A DNA stretch of 64,000 nt, taken from Helicobacter felistomachi (lineage in GTDB: Bacteria; Campylobacterota; Campylobacteria; Campylobacterales; Helicobacteraceae). Positions 1 through 9,163 of this stretch are shown in pieces (the stretch's first letter is position 1; the number at the start of each line of letters is the position of its first letter). The translations under genes were made by a program, and so were the position numbers. Where the stretch lies: contig NZ_AP028022.1 of assembly GCF_030296895.1 (NCBI RefSeq), positions 310,001 through 374,000 of the forward strand. Direction: 5' to 3'. Under the pieces are notes generated by a model, which saw nothing but the letters and a program-made list of their open reading frames with translations, was not told the origin of the DNA and did not search any database.

Positions 1-801
1 ACACCAAGCCCTCTAGACTTTCTACCCTTAAGCTTTAAAGCCCTGAAAAAGCCCCCCAAACTCTTACACTATGTGGGCGATCTCAAGCACCTGCAAGCCC
101 CTTTGAAAGTCGCCATTGTCGGCACAAGAAAGCCCACCACCTACACCCAGCAAATCACCGCCACACTCGCCAAAGAGCTAGCTAAAATCGGGGCGGTGGT
201 GGTGAGTGGGGGGGCATTGGGCGTAGACATCATCGCCCAAAAAAACGCCCTACCCCTAACCATCATGTTTGCCCCCTGCTCTTTAAAACGCATTTATCCG
301 CCCAGCAACGCTGAAGTTATCCAGCAAATTGCTAAAGTGGGGCTGATTTTGAGCGAATATGCTGAAGATTTTCAGCCCTACCGCTCCACATTCTTAGAGA
401 GAAACCGCCTAGTCATTGCCTTGAGCGATCTTGTCATTATCCCAGAGGCACAGGAAACCAGCGGTTCAATGGCAAGTGCAAGGCTCGCACTGGAGTTAAA
501 AAAGCCCCTATTTGTCCTGCCCCAAAGGCTGTTTGAGAGTCCGGGTACCAACGCTCTACTCGCCCAAAATAAAGCCACAGCGATTTACGACATTGCCGCC
601 TTTGTGGGGGATTTGGCGCGCAAGTTTGGCTTAAGTGCCCCCACCACGCCCCCCACAGCCCCAGTCCCAAACGACTTTTTGGCGTTTTGCCAAAAGTCCC
701 CGAGTTTTGAAGAGGCTTACGCGGTGTTTGGGGATTTGCTGCTCGAGCAAGAGCTCTTAGGCGTGGTGAAAAGAGAGCATGGACGGGTGGTGTTGCTGTG
801 A
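1..801 (+). CDS. dprA: DNA processing protein DprA (5' end cut by window)
   Basis: DprA loads RecA on incoming single-stranded DNA during natural transformation. The frame is open from base 1 and reads into a DprA Rossmann fold: 'KVAIVGTRKPT' is followed by the 'VVSGGALGVDIIAQKNAL' nucleotide-binding signature and 'FLERNRLVIALSD..VVIIPEA'. The GTG at 73 is an internal Val (HYVGDLK), so the true start lies upstream, with probably only about 10 residues missing compared with H. pylori DprA as I remember it. The C-terminal short winged-helix-like part (EEAYAVFGDLLLEQELLG) is complete. Its stop overlaps the ruvX GTG start by 4 nt, indicating translational coupling. Confidence 0.93.
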   Translation, partial: TPSPLDFLPLSFKALKKPPKLLHYVGDLKHLQAPLKVAIVGTRKPTTYTQQITATLAKELAKIGAVVVSGGALGVDIIAQKNALPLTIMFAPCSLKRIYPPSNAEVIQQIAKVGLILSEYAEDFQPYRSTFLERNRLVIALSDLVIIPEAQETSGSMASARLALELKKPLFVLPQRLFESPGTNALLAQNKATAIYDIAAFVGDLARKFGLSAPTTPPTAPVPNDFLAFCQKSPSFEEAYAVFGDLLLEQELLGVVKREHGRVVLL

Positions 802-1190
802 TTGTGGCGTGCGACATTGGATTAAAACGCATTGGTTTAGCCATGTGCGTGCAAGACATTATTTTACCCCTAGAGCCGATTTTGCGTATCAATCGCAAAC
901 AAGCCAGCCAAGAGTTGCAAGCCCTGCTAGAGAGTAAAAATCCTAGCACCCTTGTAGTGGGCTTGCCCCCCGAAAACTACGCTGACACCCGCAAACGCAT
1001 TTTGCACTTTGTGGGGCTATTAAACTTTGCGCCCCTTGTGTTTGTCAATGAGTGCAACACAAGCCTAGATGCCCTAGAAAACACCCACCACCTAAAAGTG
1101 CAAAAACGCCAAAACGCCCGCAAAGACGGCAAGCTAGACAGCCTGGCCGCCTGTGAAATTTTAAAACGCTATCAAGAGATGTTGGTGTAA
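798..1190 (+). CDS. ruvX: RuvX/YqgF family Holliday-junction resolvase-like nuclease
   Basis: A 130-residue RNase H-fold protein of the YqgF family, which acts in 16S rRNA 5' maturation in other bacteria and is proposed to resolve Holliday junctions. The N-terminal '[13 protein letters not shown]' carries the first catalytic Asp, 'VVGLP' the central strand, 'VNECNTS' a second acidic residue and '[14 protein letters not shown]' the terminal Asp-containing helix. GTG start at 798 lies in a GTGA overlap with the dprA stop; the same dprA-ruvX pairing is known in H. pylori. The last 19 nt overlap the 3' end of the convergent yebC gene, so the two transcripts must be complementary at their ends. 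Confidence 0.92.
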   Translation: MIVACDIGLKRIGLAMCVQDIILPLEPILRINRKQASQELQALLESKNPSTLVVGLPPENYADTRKRILHFVGLLNFAPLVFVNECNTSLDALENTHHLKVQKRQNARKDGKLDSLAACEILKRYQEMLV

Positions 1191-1894
1191 AGGGCGATCA
1201 CATCGTCGTCCTCTTCAATCTTATCTAGGAGTTTCTCGCTCTCGGCTAGGGCTTGCTCGCTTAAGCTAATGGGGGCATTGGCGATGCGCTGCAAACTTGC
1301 CTTTTGCACGGGGATTTTTAGGGTTTCAAAACCCTCATTTAGCTGTTTGAAGTCTTGGTAATCGCCGATGGCAAAAAAGCTCTCCCCCTCCACTTCTAGG
1401 CTCTCTAGCCCATAGTCGATTAAACTTAACTCCAAATCCTCTAAAGATAGATTTAAAGGCTTTAAATCCTCCAAATGTCCTTCTAAGACGCTTTTTCTAG
1501 AAAACATGAACTCCAAAGAGCCGTTATTGACAATGCTCGCCCCCGGGGTTTTGTTGAAGTAGCTTTTTAAATTAGCGATGGTGCGCGTGGGGTTGTCTGT
1601 CATGCACTCAATGAAGAGCAACACGCCGTGGTTAGCCTTGCCCTCGTAGCTCACCTCCACCAACTGCCCCTCTTTGCTGCTCGCCCGCTTAATCGCCGCG
1701 TCTATGTTGTCTTTAGGCATATTTTGCGCCTTGGCGTTTAAAATGGCGGTGCGTAATTTGGCGTTGCTGGCTGGATCGCCTCCGCCCTCTTTGGCTGCCA
1801 AAGTGATGGCTTTGGCAAGTTTAGGAAACACCTTACTCATTTTATCCCAGCGCTTTTCTTTGGCTGCCCGTCTATATTCAAAAGCCCGTCCCAT
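1172..1894 (-). CDS. yebC: YebC/PmpR family regulator or translation factor
   Basis: A full-length 240-residue YebC family protein. The diagnostic N-terminus is present ([17 protein letters not shown], then [20 protein letters not shown]) and is followed by '[19 protein letters not shown]'. Members are described either as DNA-binding regulators (PmpR) or as ribosome-associated factors that relieve proline stalling, so the role is not settled by sequence. The ATG overlaps the hemB stop (TAATG), making it the last gene of the arsR-arsS-purF-hemB-yebC run. The 3' end runs 19 nt into ruvX on the opposite strand. Confidence 0.92.
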   Translation of the reverse strand: MGRAFEYRRAAKEKRWDKMSKVFPKLAKAITLAAKEGGGDPASNAKLRTAILNAKAQNMPKDNIDAAIKRASSKEGQLVEVSYEGKANHGVLLFIECMTDNPTRTIANLKSYFNKTPGASIVNNGSLEFMFSRKSVLEGHLEDLKPLNLSLEDLELSLIDYGLESLEVEGESFFAIGDYQDFKQLNEGFETLKIPVQKASLQRIANAPISLSEQALAESEKLLDKIEEDDDVIALYTNIS

Positions 1895-2862
1895 TAAAAT
1901 CCTTTCTGTAGTAGCTGAGCCACTTCTTTGGCGTGGTAACTGATGATGATGTCCGCTCCCGCCCTTTTAAAGGCGGTCATGGTTTCTAAAAGTAAATTGT
2001 CGTAGTCTATAAGATTGTGTGCTTGCGCCAGCTTAAACATGGAATACTCCCCGCTCACATTGTAAAGGGCTAGGGGCAAGAGGGTGCGCTCTTTAATGTC
2101 GCGCACCATGTCTAAATATGCGAGGGCAGGTTTTACCATGAGGATGTCCGCCCCCTGAATTTCGTCCTCTAAACTCTCTAAAATCGCCTCCCTGCGGTTG
2201 GAAAAATCCATTTGGTAGCTTTTGCGATCGCCAAAGCTAGGGGCGGAGTTAGCCGCCTCTCTAAAGGGCCCGTAGTAACTGCTGGCAAACTTTGTAGAGT
2301 AGCTCATAATGGGTAGGTGGCTAAAGCCCTTAGCGTCTAAAGCTTGGCGTAAAGCGATCACCATGCCATCTAACATGGTGCTGGGTGCTAGGATATCCAC
2401 GCCACTTTGGGCTAAAAGGATCGCTTGCTTAGCTAGGATTTCTAAGGTTGCATCGTTGTCTAGTATCCCGTTTTTGAGAATCCCGCAATGCCCGTGATCG
2501 GTGTATTCGCAAAAGCACAAATCCGCCACGACGCACAAATCGGGAAAGTTTTCTTTAATGGCTCTTGTGGCTGTGGCTACGGGGTGGCTTTCACACAGCG
2601 CACTCGAACCTGTCGCGTCTTTGTGTGCGGGCAGCCCAAAAAGCAAGAGTGCTTTAATGCCTAATTCCTGCAATAGGGCGCATTCTTTGAGTAAGTCCTC
2701 TAAGTCCATTTGCAACACCCCGGGCATGGACGCGATGGGCGCACTCTTGCCCTCTTGGCGCACAAAGAGCGGAGCGATGAAGTCGGCAACACTCAAGCGG
2801 GTTTCACGCACTAAGTTACGCAAAGTGGGGGTGGCTCTAAGACGGCGCAATCGTTTAAACAT
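1894..2862 (-). CDS. hemB: Delta-aminolevulinic acid dehydratase (porphobilinogen synthase)
   Basis: HemB condenses two 5-aminolevulinate molecules to porphobilinogen in haem synthesis. The 322-residue protein begins with the typical '[20 protein letters not shown]' segment. Visible motifs are '[19 protein letters not shown]' (metal-site Cys), the catalytic Lys segments '[17 protein letters not shown]' and '[18 protein letters not shown]', and a C-terminal '[11 protein letters not shown]'. Its start overlaps the end of the PurF-like gene by 8 nt and its stop overlaps yebC, so it is translated within the ars operon; in H. pylori hemB also sits beside arsRS. Confidence 0.95.
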   Translation of the reverse strand: MFKRLRRLRATPTLRNLVRETRLSVADFIAPLFVRQEGKSAPIASMPGVLQMDLEDLLKECALLQELGIKALLLFGLPAHKDATGSSALCESHPVATATRAIKENFPDLCVVADLCFCEYTDHGHCGILKNGILDNDATLEILAKQAILLAQSGVDILAPSTMLDGMVIALRQALDAKGFSHLPIMSYSTKFASSYYGPFREAANSAPSFGDRKSYQMDFSNRREAILESLEDEIQGADILMVKPALAYLDMVRDIKERTLLPLALYNVSGEYSMFKLAQAHNLIDYDNLLLETMTAFKRAGADIIISYHAKEVAQLLQKGF

Positions 2863-4054
2863 GGCAATCCTTATGTGTTGGGATGAAACAATTTTGGCAA
2901 AAGGGGGCGTGGATGACGGCCTTTAGAGCGTTTAGGGACAAAAAGCCCACGCTAGCTGCCCCAATAGCCTCCGCCTCACCCCCCTGCACGCTTAAAAGTT
3001 CGTTTTCTGCAGGGATGTCAATGCCCCAAAAACAAGGGGCAAGGATGGGCGGGGCACTCAACAATAAATGGATACGCCTTGCCCCCGCTTCTTTTAGCAT
3101 TTGCACCACAACCTTACTTGTCGTTCCCCTAACTAAAGAGTCGTCTATTAAAATAATGTCCTTGCCTTTAATGGGCTCGGCCACTAGGCTAAATTTTTGG
3201 CGGGCTTTGCGCTCCCTGCTTTCTTGGGTGCTTTCTATGAAAGAGCGCCCCACATAGGGATTAAGGCTCAAAAGCGGGGCAAAGTCTAGGTTCAGTTCTT
3301 TGGCATAAGCCAGAGCGGCTAAAGTGCCGCTGCTTGGGATGGGCACAACCATGTCCGCCTTTAAGGGGTGTTCTTTGGCTAGGGCTTGGCCTAATTTGGC
3401 ACGCAGGGCATAGACGCTTTGGTTAAACATAAAACTGCCAGGTTGGCTAAAATAAATGGCTTCAAACACACAAGGGCTAGGCGTGGGTGGGGCTAGGAGA
3501 GTTGTGCCTGCTTTGGTGTAAAGCGTGGCTGGGGGGACTTCTTGGATATTTTGCGCCTCCAACGCTTGCAAGACACTGCTTTCACTGGCTAGGGCATAAC
3601 CGCCTTTTAAATCCCCCACAAATAGAGGGCGATAGCCAAAGGGGTCGCGCATGGCGATTAAATTATCGGGGGTTAAAAGCAAAAACGCATAAGCCCCCTT
3701 AAGCGTGGGGATCACCTCTTTTAATTTGGATTCTAAATTTGGGGATTTGGCTTGCTCTAGGGCTTTGGCAATGGATTTAGCAGGGGTTTTAGTGTTGTGT
3801 GAATTGCCACAAAAGGCGATGGCTAGGTTAGAATCGGCGTAAAAGTCGTGGTGGGTGCCTAAGACTTGCCCTAAAGCATGGGGGGCTTTGGGGAAAAAAT
3901 CGGGGGGGGTGCTGCTGAGTAAGCCCCTTGATTGTTTAAATTCTATGTGTGTGTTGGCGGTGGCAAGGGCGATGCCCTCTTGGGCGCGGTGTTGCAAAGA
4001 GAGCAGGGCTTGGTGGGCTAGGGCGGGGGTGGCGCAGGCAAACAGGCCGAACAT
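2855..4054 (-). CDS. PurF-like amidophosphoribosyltransferase homologue with degenerate glutaminase domain
   Basis: A 399-residue protein aligned end to end with PurF, which makes 5-phosphoribosylamine from PRPP and glutamine. The C-terminal phosphoribosyltransferase half looks intact: '[20 protein letters not shown]' and the PRPP loop '[15 protein letters not shown]'. The N-terminal Ntn glutaminase half does not. The residue after Met, the invariant Cys nucleophile in PurF, is Phe (MFGLFACA, codon TTC). The arginine motif GHVRYST is replaced by 'GQVLGTHHD', and HNGNL by 'FCGNS'. 'SLQHRAQEG' and 'RDPFGYRPL' remain. No upstream in-frame start restores a Cys, because the ATG shares bases with the arsS stop. 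It may use free ammonia, act with another glutaminase, or do something else. I do not recall this gene at this site in H. pylori. Confidence 0.8.
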   Translation of the reverse strand: MFGLFACATPALAHQALLSLQHRAQEGIALATANTHIEFKQSRGLLSSTPPDFFPKAPHALGQVLGTHHDFYADSNLAIAFCGNSHNTKTPAKSIAKALEQAKSPNLESKLKEVIPTLKGAYAFLLLTPDNLIAMRDPFGYRPLFVGDLKGGYALASESSVLQALEAQNIQEVPPATLYTKAGTTLLAPPTPSPCVFEAIYFSQPGSFMFNQSVYALRAKLGQALAKEHPLKADMVVPIPSSGTLAALAYAKELNLDFAPLLSLNPYVGRSFIESTQESRERKARQKFSLVAEPIKGKDIILIDDSLVRGTTSKVVVQMLKEAGARRIHLLLSAPPILAPCFWGIDIPAENELLSVQGGEAEAIGAASVGFLSLNALKAVIHAPFCQNCFIPTHKDCHV

Positions 4055-5328
4055 TAGACCTTTGCCCCCCGTTTAGGCACTTTAGAAAAGAGCGGCCCAA
4101 ATTCTTGCAAAATGCATCCGTGTATCGTAAAAATGTTGCGCTCATCTTTATAGGCGTAGCTTAAACGCAGTTCTAAAGTGTCTAGTGCACTTTTGATGAT
4201 ATACATGCCCAGCCCAAAACCATGCGCTTCGCTGGGGTTTTCGTGGTGGAAGTAGGGCTTGAAGTAGTGCATTAGGTCTTCTTTTAAAGGTTCACCCCGA
4301 TTGGAAATCGACAAGTCCTTACCGCTCACCTCAAGTTTCACCTGCCGATCGGGGCTGTATTTTAAGGCATTATCTAGCAAGTTTTTAATCACAAGGCTAA
4401 AAAGCTCAAAGTCGGTTTCAAAGGTGTAGTTTGGCAAGCTTGCCACAATGCAGGTACTCCCATGCTCTAAGAGCAACATGTTTTTGACATGCTCTAACAA
4501 GCGGTCCATTAAAAACATTTCTTTGGTGATTTTGTAGTTCTTGGAGGAAAGTTGCTCGATGCGGGCAAACTGCTCGATGAGGGCGTTCAGGCGTTTGAAG
4601 GTCGTGATGAGGCGTTCTTTTTGCACGCTATTGTCCACCATTTCAGCGACAATCATGCCCTTAGCAATGGGGGTTCTAAGCTCGTGCATGATGGCTCTTA
4701 AAAACAAAATGCGCGACTCGTTCATGCCCTTGATTTTTTTAATGGCGTTGTCAAAGGCGAGGGCCAAATCCCCGATCTCGTCTTGTTGTTCTAGTTTGCA
4801 CTCAATGTCCATTTCGCCATTAGAAAACAAATGCACCTTTTTACGCAACTCATTGATGGGGACAAAGCCTTGCAACATGAAAATAAAAATCATGGTGATC
4901 AAAAACGCCCCCACAGAGATGGCAAAGTAATAGTTACGATAAGATGTCTTTTGAATCTCTTTATACAATACCGTGTCGCCCTGACTTTTGAGCGAAATGA
5001 AGATTTTATTGCCGACCTTGATGATGTGGGCTAGGGGGTTTTCATCGTTTTCAATTCTACTGCCCTGTTGTTTGGAGAGGATTTCACGCAACTCTTGTTG
5101 GGTGATTTCTTGAAACCCTAGCTCGTGTAAATAAACCTCAGCGGAGTAGCGGTTGCTCTTGTCGGCCAAAACTTGGTTAATCGTGGTGATGAATTGCTGG
5201 TGGCGGATTTGGGTTTGGAAATTCTCATGATCGATTTGCGAGCGGATGAAGTAGTAAGAAAACGCCGCAAAACTCGTGATTGAAATCACAAATAAAAAAA
5301 CAATCTTGCTAAAGATAGAAAAGGGCAA
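4054..5328 (-). CDS. arsS: Acid-responsive sensor histidine kinase ArsS
   Basis: A 424-residue inner-membrane histidine kinase. An N-terminal membrane segment (FLFVISITSFAAFSYYFI) is followed by a periplasmic sensor part, a second membrane helix (YFAISVGAFLITMIFIFML), a HAMP linker and the kinase core. The core shows the H-box 'AIMHELRTPIAKG', the N-box 'NLLDNALKYSP' and the G-box 'GFGLGMYI'. In H. pylori ArsS senses low pH and phosphorylates ArsR to control urease and other acid genes. Here it starts 2 nt after arsR and its stop overlaps the PurF-like start (TAATG), so it is co-translated with both neighbours. Confidence 0.93.
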   Translation of the reverse strand: MPFSIFSKIVFLFVISITSFAAFSYYFIRSQIDHENFQTQIRHQQFITTINQVLADKSNRYSAEVYLHELGFQEITQQELREILSKQQGSRIENDENPLAHIIKVGNKIFISLKSQGDTVLYKEIQKTSYRNYYFAISVGAFLITMIFIFMLQGFVPINELRKKVHLFSNGEMDIECKLEQQDEIGDLALAFDNAIKKIKGMNESRILFLRAIMHELRTPIAKGMIVAEMVDNSVQKERLITTFKRLNALIEQFARIEQLSSKNYKITKEMFLMDRLLEHVKNMLLLEHGSTCIVASLPNYTFETDFELFSLVIKNLLDNALKYSPDRQVKLEVSGKDLSISNRGEPLKEDLMHYFKPYFHHENPSEAHGFGLGMYIIKSALDTLELRLSYAYKDERNIFTIHGCILQEFGPLFSKVPKRGAKV

Positions 5329-5329
5329 T

Positions 5330-6013
5330 CTAAAACTCTAGCTTGTAGCCAACTCCCCGCACAGAGATGATGTGCTTAGGTTTCTTGGGGTCTTGCTCAA
5401 TTTTAGAGCGCAAACGCCCGATGATGACATCGATGCTCTTATTGGAGCTTTCAGGGTTGATGGACTCGGACTCGATGGCAATGGACTCCCTGGAGAAAAC
5501 ATAACCCTTTTTGCTGATTAAAAGCGTGAGGATTTCATACTCCGCTCTTGTGAGCTCAAGTTTTCTATTTTGCATGTAGACTTCTCTAGCGTCATGGTCA
5601 ATTCTAAAAAGGTTGCTCTTGCTTGACAAACCCCCTTCTTGGGCGGGTTTTTTATTGTAGCGGCGCAAGAGAGATTGGATGCGCGCGAGAAGTTCTTTGG
5701 GGTCGTAGGGTTTGGGGATGTAGTCGTCTGCCCCGCACTCCAAGGCTTCCACTTTGTCGTTCAAGTCGTTTCTTGCCGAAGAAATGATGATGGGGATGTC
5801 TTTTTGTTTAGAAATGCGCTTACACACCTCTAGCCCGTCTAAGTTAGGCAAGGTCAAGTCTAAGAGCAGTAGGTCGTATTGCTGGGTGGTGGCGGCACTG
5901 ATGCCGGTGTAGGGCTCATCGCAATTGACTACTTCTATGCCGTGTTGGCTTAAAAATTCGCTCAATATCTCAGCCAACTCCACATCATCTTCTATCATGA
6001 GTATCTTGATCAT
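5330..6013 (-). CDS. arsR: Acid-responsive OmpR-type response regulator ArsR
   Basis: An OmpR/PhoB-class regulator. The receiver domain has the acidic pocket (MIEDDVE), the phospho-acceptor Asp in '[15 protein letters not shown]', the Thr/Ser switch region 'IIISSARND' and the Lys in '[12 protein letters not shown]'. The C-terminal winged helix ends '[11 protein letters not shown]'. I choose ATG 6013 rather than the GTG two codons upstream, because GAGG sits at good distance before it. The strong likeness to H. pylori ArsR (HP0166) and the arsR-arsS-hemB-yebC context support the name. Confidence 0.94.
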   Translation of the reverse strand: MIKILMIEDDVELAEILSEFLSQHGIEVVNCDEPYTGISAATTQQYDLLLLDLTLPNLDGLEVCKRISKQKDIPIIISSARNDLNDKVEALECGADDYIPKPYDPKELLARIQSLLRRYNKKPAQEGGLSSKSNLFRIDHDAREVYMQNRKLELTRAEYEILTLLISKKGYVFSRESIAIESESINPESSNKSIDVIIGRLRSKIEQDPKKPKHIISVRGVGYKLEF

Positions 6014-6074
6014 AAGCACCTCAACAGAAAGTTAACGAAAACCAAATATTAACACAAAATCAATGAAAACAACC

Positions 6075-6353
6075 TCAATCTTTGAACGATTTTAAGCGTT
6101 CTTGAACCATGTAAAGTTGGTATTGTAGGTAGTTCACCACTAAATCCAACTTCATGGGCAAATTCTTGGTCTGGGGGGATTTTAAGCCCTCAAAGAGCAA
6201 GAGCGTTTTTTGCTCCAAATCCTTTAAGAATTGTTGTTCTTCTTGCAAGACCTTGGGGCTTTGGCGGGGGCGGGGTTTTACTGACCGCTTTGGGCTTTTG
6301 CTCCACTTGTTCGATCTCGTCTAGGGCTTGGGAGATGATGTTTTTAATTCCAT
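6075..6353 (-). CDS. CiaD-like domain protein, reading frame broken by two compensating indels
   Basis: The C-terminal half (reverse strand 6250-6075, beginning KVLQEEQQFLKDLEQK and ending QERLKSFKD) resembles the CiaD-like conserved domain of epsilonproteobacterial proteins. The middle part (NIISQALDEIEQVEQKPKAV) lies in another frame. A natural start at 6353 (MELK) is in the same frame as the C-terminus but shifts off at an A5 tract, and the frame returns at a proline-coding C-rich tract near 6260. One base missing from the A run plus one extra in the C run would explain this. An alternative ATG at 6381 joins the middle part only. It overlaps the end of the TPR-like gene by 10 nt. Function in Helicobacter is unknown to me. 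Confidence 0.6.
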
Positions 6354-6658
6354 TTGAGTAACCATTGTTCGATTGTTGCAAGTTCAGCCGTGGTGGCAGC
6401 CTGGCTAAATAAAGTCTGCATGTTTTGGATCTGAAAGCGCTGCAGGGGGGCGTATTGGCTCAAATTTGCCTCCGATTTGGGCTTGGCAGAAATGGGCTTT
6501 TGGGGGGCTTTTGGCCCGAGCGCACTGAGGCGTTTGTGGCTTTGTAGGGCCTGCTTGTGGTGCGGATCATCTTTTAAAATAGTTTTATAAATCTGCAAAG
6601 CCTCCAACACACGCCCTTGTAATTCATACACGCCCGCTAACGCAATCGCTTGTTCCAC
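6344..6658 (-). CDS. Small TPR-like protein
   Basis: A 104-residue protein with a GTG start at 6658 behind GAGG. The first 45 residues form one tetratricopeptide-like helical pair (AIALAGVYELQGRVLEALQI, then KDDPHHKQALQSHKRL). A Lys/Pro linker follows, then a short tail (EQWLLKW). No signal peptide or membrane helix. It probably scaffolds a protein contact, and I cannot name the partner. The stop overlaps the start of the CiaD-like gene, so the two are probably co-translated. A similar small gene lies upstream of arsR in H. pylori as I remember it. Confidence 0.65.
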   Translation of the reverse strand: MEQAIALAGVYELQGRVLEALQIYKTILKDDPHHKQALQSHKRLSALGPKAPQKPISAKPKSEANLSQYAPLQRFQIQNMQTLFSQAATTAELATIEQWLLKWN

Positions 6659-6687
6659 GCAAAAACCTCATATTGTTTATTCAACTT

Positions 6688-6697
6688 ATTATATAAT
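6688..6697. promoter_or_regulatory. Overlapping divergent -10 boxes (TPR-like gene / kefB)
   Basis: TATAAT reads on the plus strand at 6692-6697 toward kefB and also on the minus strand at 6693-6688 toward the TPR-like gene. The palindromic core means only one polymerase can occupy the site at a time, so the divergent genes may compete. No clear -35 is seen, as is usual for Helicobacter sigma-80 promoters. Confidence 0.55.
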
Positions 6698-6764
6698 AGC
6701 CCCTTTTAATAATTGCTTTTAGTGGCTTTTAAATTCAGTTGGAAAGGGTGGATAAGAGCGCGAA

Positions 6765-8003
6765 ATGGAAGCGCATGCGCTGTATGTGGTTGTTGCAGGA
6801 TTGGGGCTGAGTGTGGTGAGCGGTCTATTGCTAAAGAAAATAGAAATGCCCGTCATCATCGGATACATCTTAACCGGACTTGTCATCGCCGCCCTTTTTC
6901 ATATTCAAGACTTCGAATCGCTTTCAGAAATCGCAGACTTTGGGATCGTGTTTCTCATGTTTATGATCGGGCTGGAGTTTAACTTTGACAAGTTAAAGAC
7001 CATGAAGCAAGAAGTCCTGCTCTTTGGGGGACTGCAAGTGGTCTTAACCTCGGCTTTGCTGTTGCTCTTTGGCTACTTTGTGATGGGCTCGTCTTGGGGC
7101 TTTTCTCTAGTTGTAGCGATGGGCTTTTCGCTCTCGTCTACGGCGATTGTGCTGAAGTTCTTTGAAGAGAGCAAACAACTAAACACCTCTGTGGGCAAGA
7201 TCGTGGTCGGGATTTTGATCTTTCAAGACATCGCTGCGATCCCCATGCTCTTGATTTTAATGCTCATGGGTGGGGGGAGCAACCACTTTTTAGGTTTGGT
7301 GATCAAAACCATTGTGTCGGCAGCGATCATTTTAACCCTGCTGCTCTTGCCGGGTAAACTTGCTGCCACAAGGATTTTAGGCCTAGCTGCTGAGAGCCGC
7401 CTGCCTGAGATTTTCATGGGCACGATTCTTTTAATTGTCTTCGGGGCGGCGAGCCTTAGCCACTTCTTTGGTTTCTCCATGTCGCTTGGGGCATTTGTGG
7501 CAGGCATGGCGATCTCTAAATCGCGTTACCGCATCCGTGTGCAAGAAGAGTTTGCCCCGCTTAAAAACATCTTTTTGGGGCTTTTCTTTGTTACAGTGGG
7601 CATGCAAATCCACTTAGGCTTTTTGTTTGAAAACCTCTTTGCGGTGATTTTCTTGCTCGTTGTGGCCATGTTCTTAAAAACAGGGTTTTTATTTGGGATT
7701 TTAAGAATCTTTAGGGACAGCAAGAGCTCCTTAAAGGCCGCCCTATCTTTAGCACAAATTGGGGAATTTGCCCTAGTGGTGTTTTTAAGCGCGAGCAAGC
7801 ACAAACTCTTGACCTTGCAAAAACATGAGGGCATTTTGGCTTTCTTGCGCGACCACGACATTATCCATGTCGGGGTAAACGACATCCAACAATTCTTAGT
7901 GTTGATGATCATCTTTTCCATGCTCATCACCCCCTTTATTTTGAAATACCTAGATACGCTTGTGGATTTTTTAACCAGTAAATTTAGCAAAAACAAGGCT
8001 TAG
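6765..8003 (+). CDS. kefB: KefB-type monovalent cation:proton antiporter (CPA2)
   Basis: A 412-residue integral membrane protein with about 12 hydrophobic segments of the CPA2/KefB exchanger family. Family marks include 'MPVIIGYILTGLVI', 'DFGIVFLMFMIGLEF', 'GFSLSSTAIVLKFFEE' and 'LIFQDIAAIPMLL', the last carrying the Asp expected in the ion-binding helix. It lacks the C-terminal TrkA-N/RCK domain of E. coli KefB/KefC, ending shortly after the last helix. Likely role is potassium or sodium efflux against protons. ATG at 6765 gives the first helix in full. It is followed 8 nt later by hom. Confidence 0.87.
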   Translation: MEAHALYVVVAGLGLSVVSGLLLKKIEMPVIIGYILTGLVIAALFHIQDFESLSEIADFGIVFLMFMIGLEFNFDKLKTMKQEVLLFGGLQVVLTSALLLLFGYFVMGSSWGFSLVVAMGFSLSSTAIVLKFFEESKQLNTSVGKIVVGILIFQDIAAIPMLLILMLMGGGSNHFLGLVIKTIVSAAIILTLLLLPGKLAATRILGLAAESRLPEIFMGTILLIVFGAASLSHFFGFSMSLGAFVAGMAISKSRYRIRVQEEFAPLKNIFLGLFFVTVGMQIHLGFLFENLFAVIFLLVVAMFLKTGFLFGILRIFRDSKSSLKAALSLAQIGEFALVVFLSASKHKLLTLQKHEGILAFLRDHDIIHVGVNDIQQFLVLMIIFSMLITPFILKYLDTLVDFLTSKFSKNKA

Positions 8004-8011
8004 TTGAAATC

Positions 8012-9163
8012 ATGTTGCAAATTGGGATTGTGGGCTTGGGCTGTGTGGGCTTAAGCGTGGTGGAGATTTTAAACAAGCATGCTGATCTGTTGGTGCAAAG
8101 GTGTGGACATCAGCTCATGATAAAAAAGGGGGTGGTTAAGGATTTATCCAAAAAACGCCCCGTGGACTTTGCTTTAAGCACGGATATAAACACCCTTTTA
8201 GACGACCCGGACATCAATCTCATCGTGGAGTTGAGCGGACAAGTGGAGCTGGCCTACAAACTCGCCACAAAAGCTCTTAAGCGGGGCAAGGGCTTCATCA
8301 CCGCAAATAAAGCCATGCTCGCTCAGCACCAAGAGCTCATCCACAGCCCGATCGGGTTTGAGGCAAGCGTGGGGGGGGGCATCCCCCTCATCAAAGCCCT
8401 TAAAGAGGGGCTAGCGTCCAATGCCATTCTTGGCATACAGGGCGTGATCAATGGGACTTGTAATTTCATTTTAGAGCAAATGGACTTAGGACAGAGTTTT
8501 GAAAATGCGCTAAAAAAAGCCCAAGATTTGGGCTACGCCGAGGCAAACGCCCATCTAGACACCAGCGGGCAAGACAGCGCGCATAAACTATTGATTCTCT
8601 CTTCCCTAGCCTTTGGGGGACAGATTGCGTTTGAAGGTGTGGCGGTACAGGGCATTGAGGGGATCAGCAACACCGACTTAATGCATGCCAAACGTCTAGG
8701 TTACCGCCTAAAACTCCTCGCCCAAGCGCATAAGAGTGCAGAGGGGTTGACTTTAAGCGTGGGTCCCGTCTTGCTGCCACAAGAGCACATGCTTGCCCAA
8801 GTGCAAGGCGTGATGAATGGGGCGGTTTTTGTGGGCGATAGTGTGGGGGAAACTTTTTACTATGGCGCGGGGGCGGGCGGCCTTGCCACAGCCAGTGCAG
8901 TGGTGAGCGACATTTTAGACTTTTGCAGACAAAAACACGCCTTAAAGCTAAAAACCTTGCCAACAATCGCCCTAGCGAAAAAAGCCCCAAAACCCCACTA
9001 TGTCCGCCTAGGGCGGCCCATGCCTAAAAATATCCCCGCGACTTTACACTTTTGCGCAGGGCAAGAGCACATTTACACCACACAGCCAACGCACACGCAA
9101 GAATTGCAAGCAAGCCTAGCACACTTAGGGGCGCAGGTGCAGATTTACCCCCTTTTGGCATGA
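8012..9163 (+). CDS. hom: Homoserine dehydrogenase
   Basis: Reduces aspartate semialdehyde to homoserine for threonine and methionine synthesis. The 383-residue protein has the NAD(P)-binding 'IGIVGLGCVGLSVV', the substrate region 'ITANKAMLA', 'FEASVGGGIPLIKAL' and 'VINGTCNFILEQM', and the catalytic-Lys segment 'LDTSGQDSAHKLLILS'. The C-terminal remainder is shorter than a full ACT regulatory domain but contains 'YVRLGRP', so feedback control is uncertain. First gene of a tight cluster hom-yraN-trxA-trxB-dapB; the stop overlaps yraN in ATGA. Confidence 0.95.
   Translation: MLQIGIVGLGCVGLSVVEILNKHADLLVQRCGHQLMIKKGVVKDLSKKRPVDFALSTDINTLLDDPDINLIVELSGQVELAYKLATKALKRGKGFITANKAMLAQHQELIHSPIGFEASVGGGIPLIKALKEGLASNAILGIQGVINGTCNFILEQMDLGQSFENALKKAQDLGYAEANAHLDTSGQDSAHKLLILSSLAFGGQIAFEGVAVQGIEGISNTDLMHAKRLGYRLKLLAQAHKSAEGLTLSVGPVLLPQEHMLAQVQGVMNGAVFVGDSVGETFYYGAGAGGLATASAVVSDILDFCRQKHALKLKTLPTIALAKKAPKPHYVRLGRPMPKNIPATLHFCAGQEHIYTTQPTHTQELQASLAHLGAQVQIYPLLA

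Noticed and set aside
4020-4075. Alternative start of the PurF-like gene that would expose an N-terminal Cys (FGLFAC)
   Set aside because: The Cys at residue 7 is internal, no start codon directly precedes it, and the other glutaminase motifs are also lost.
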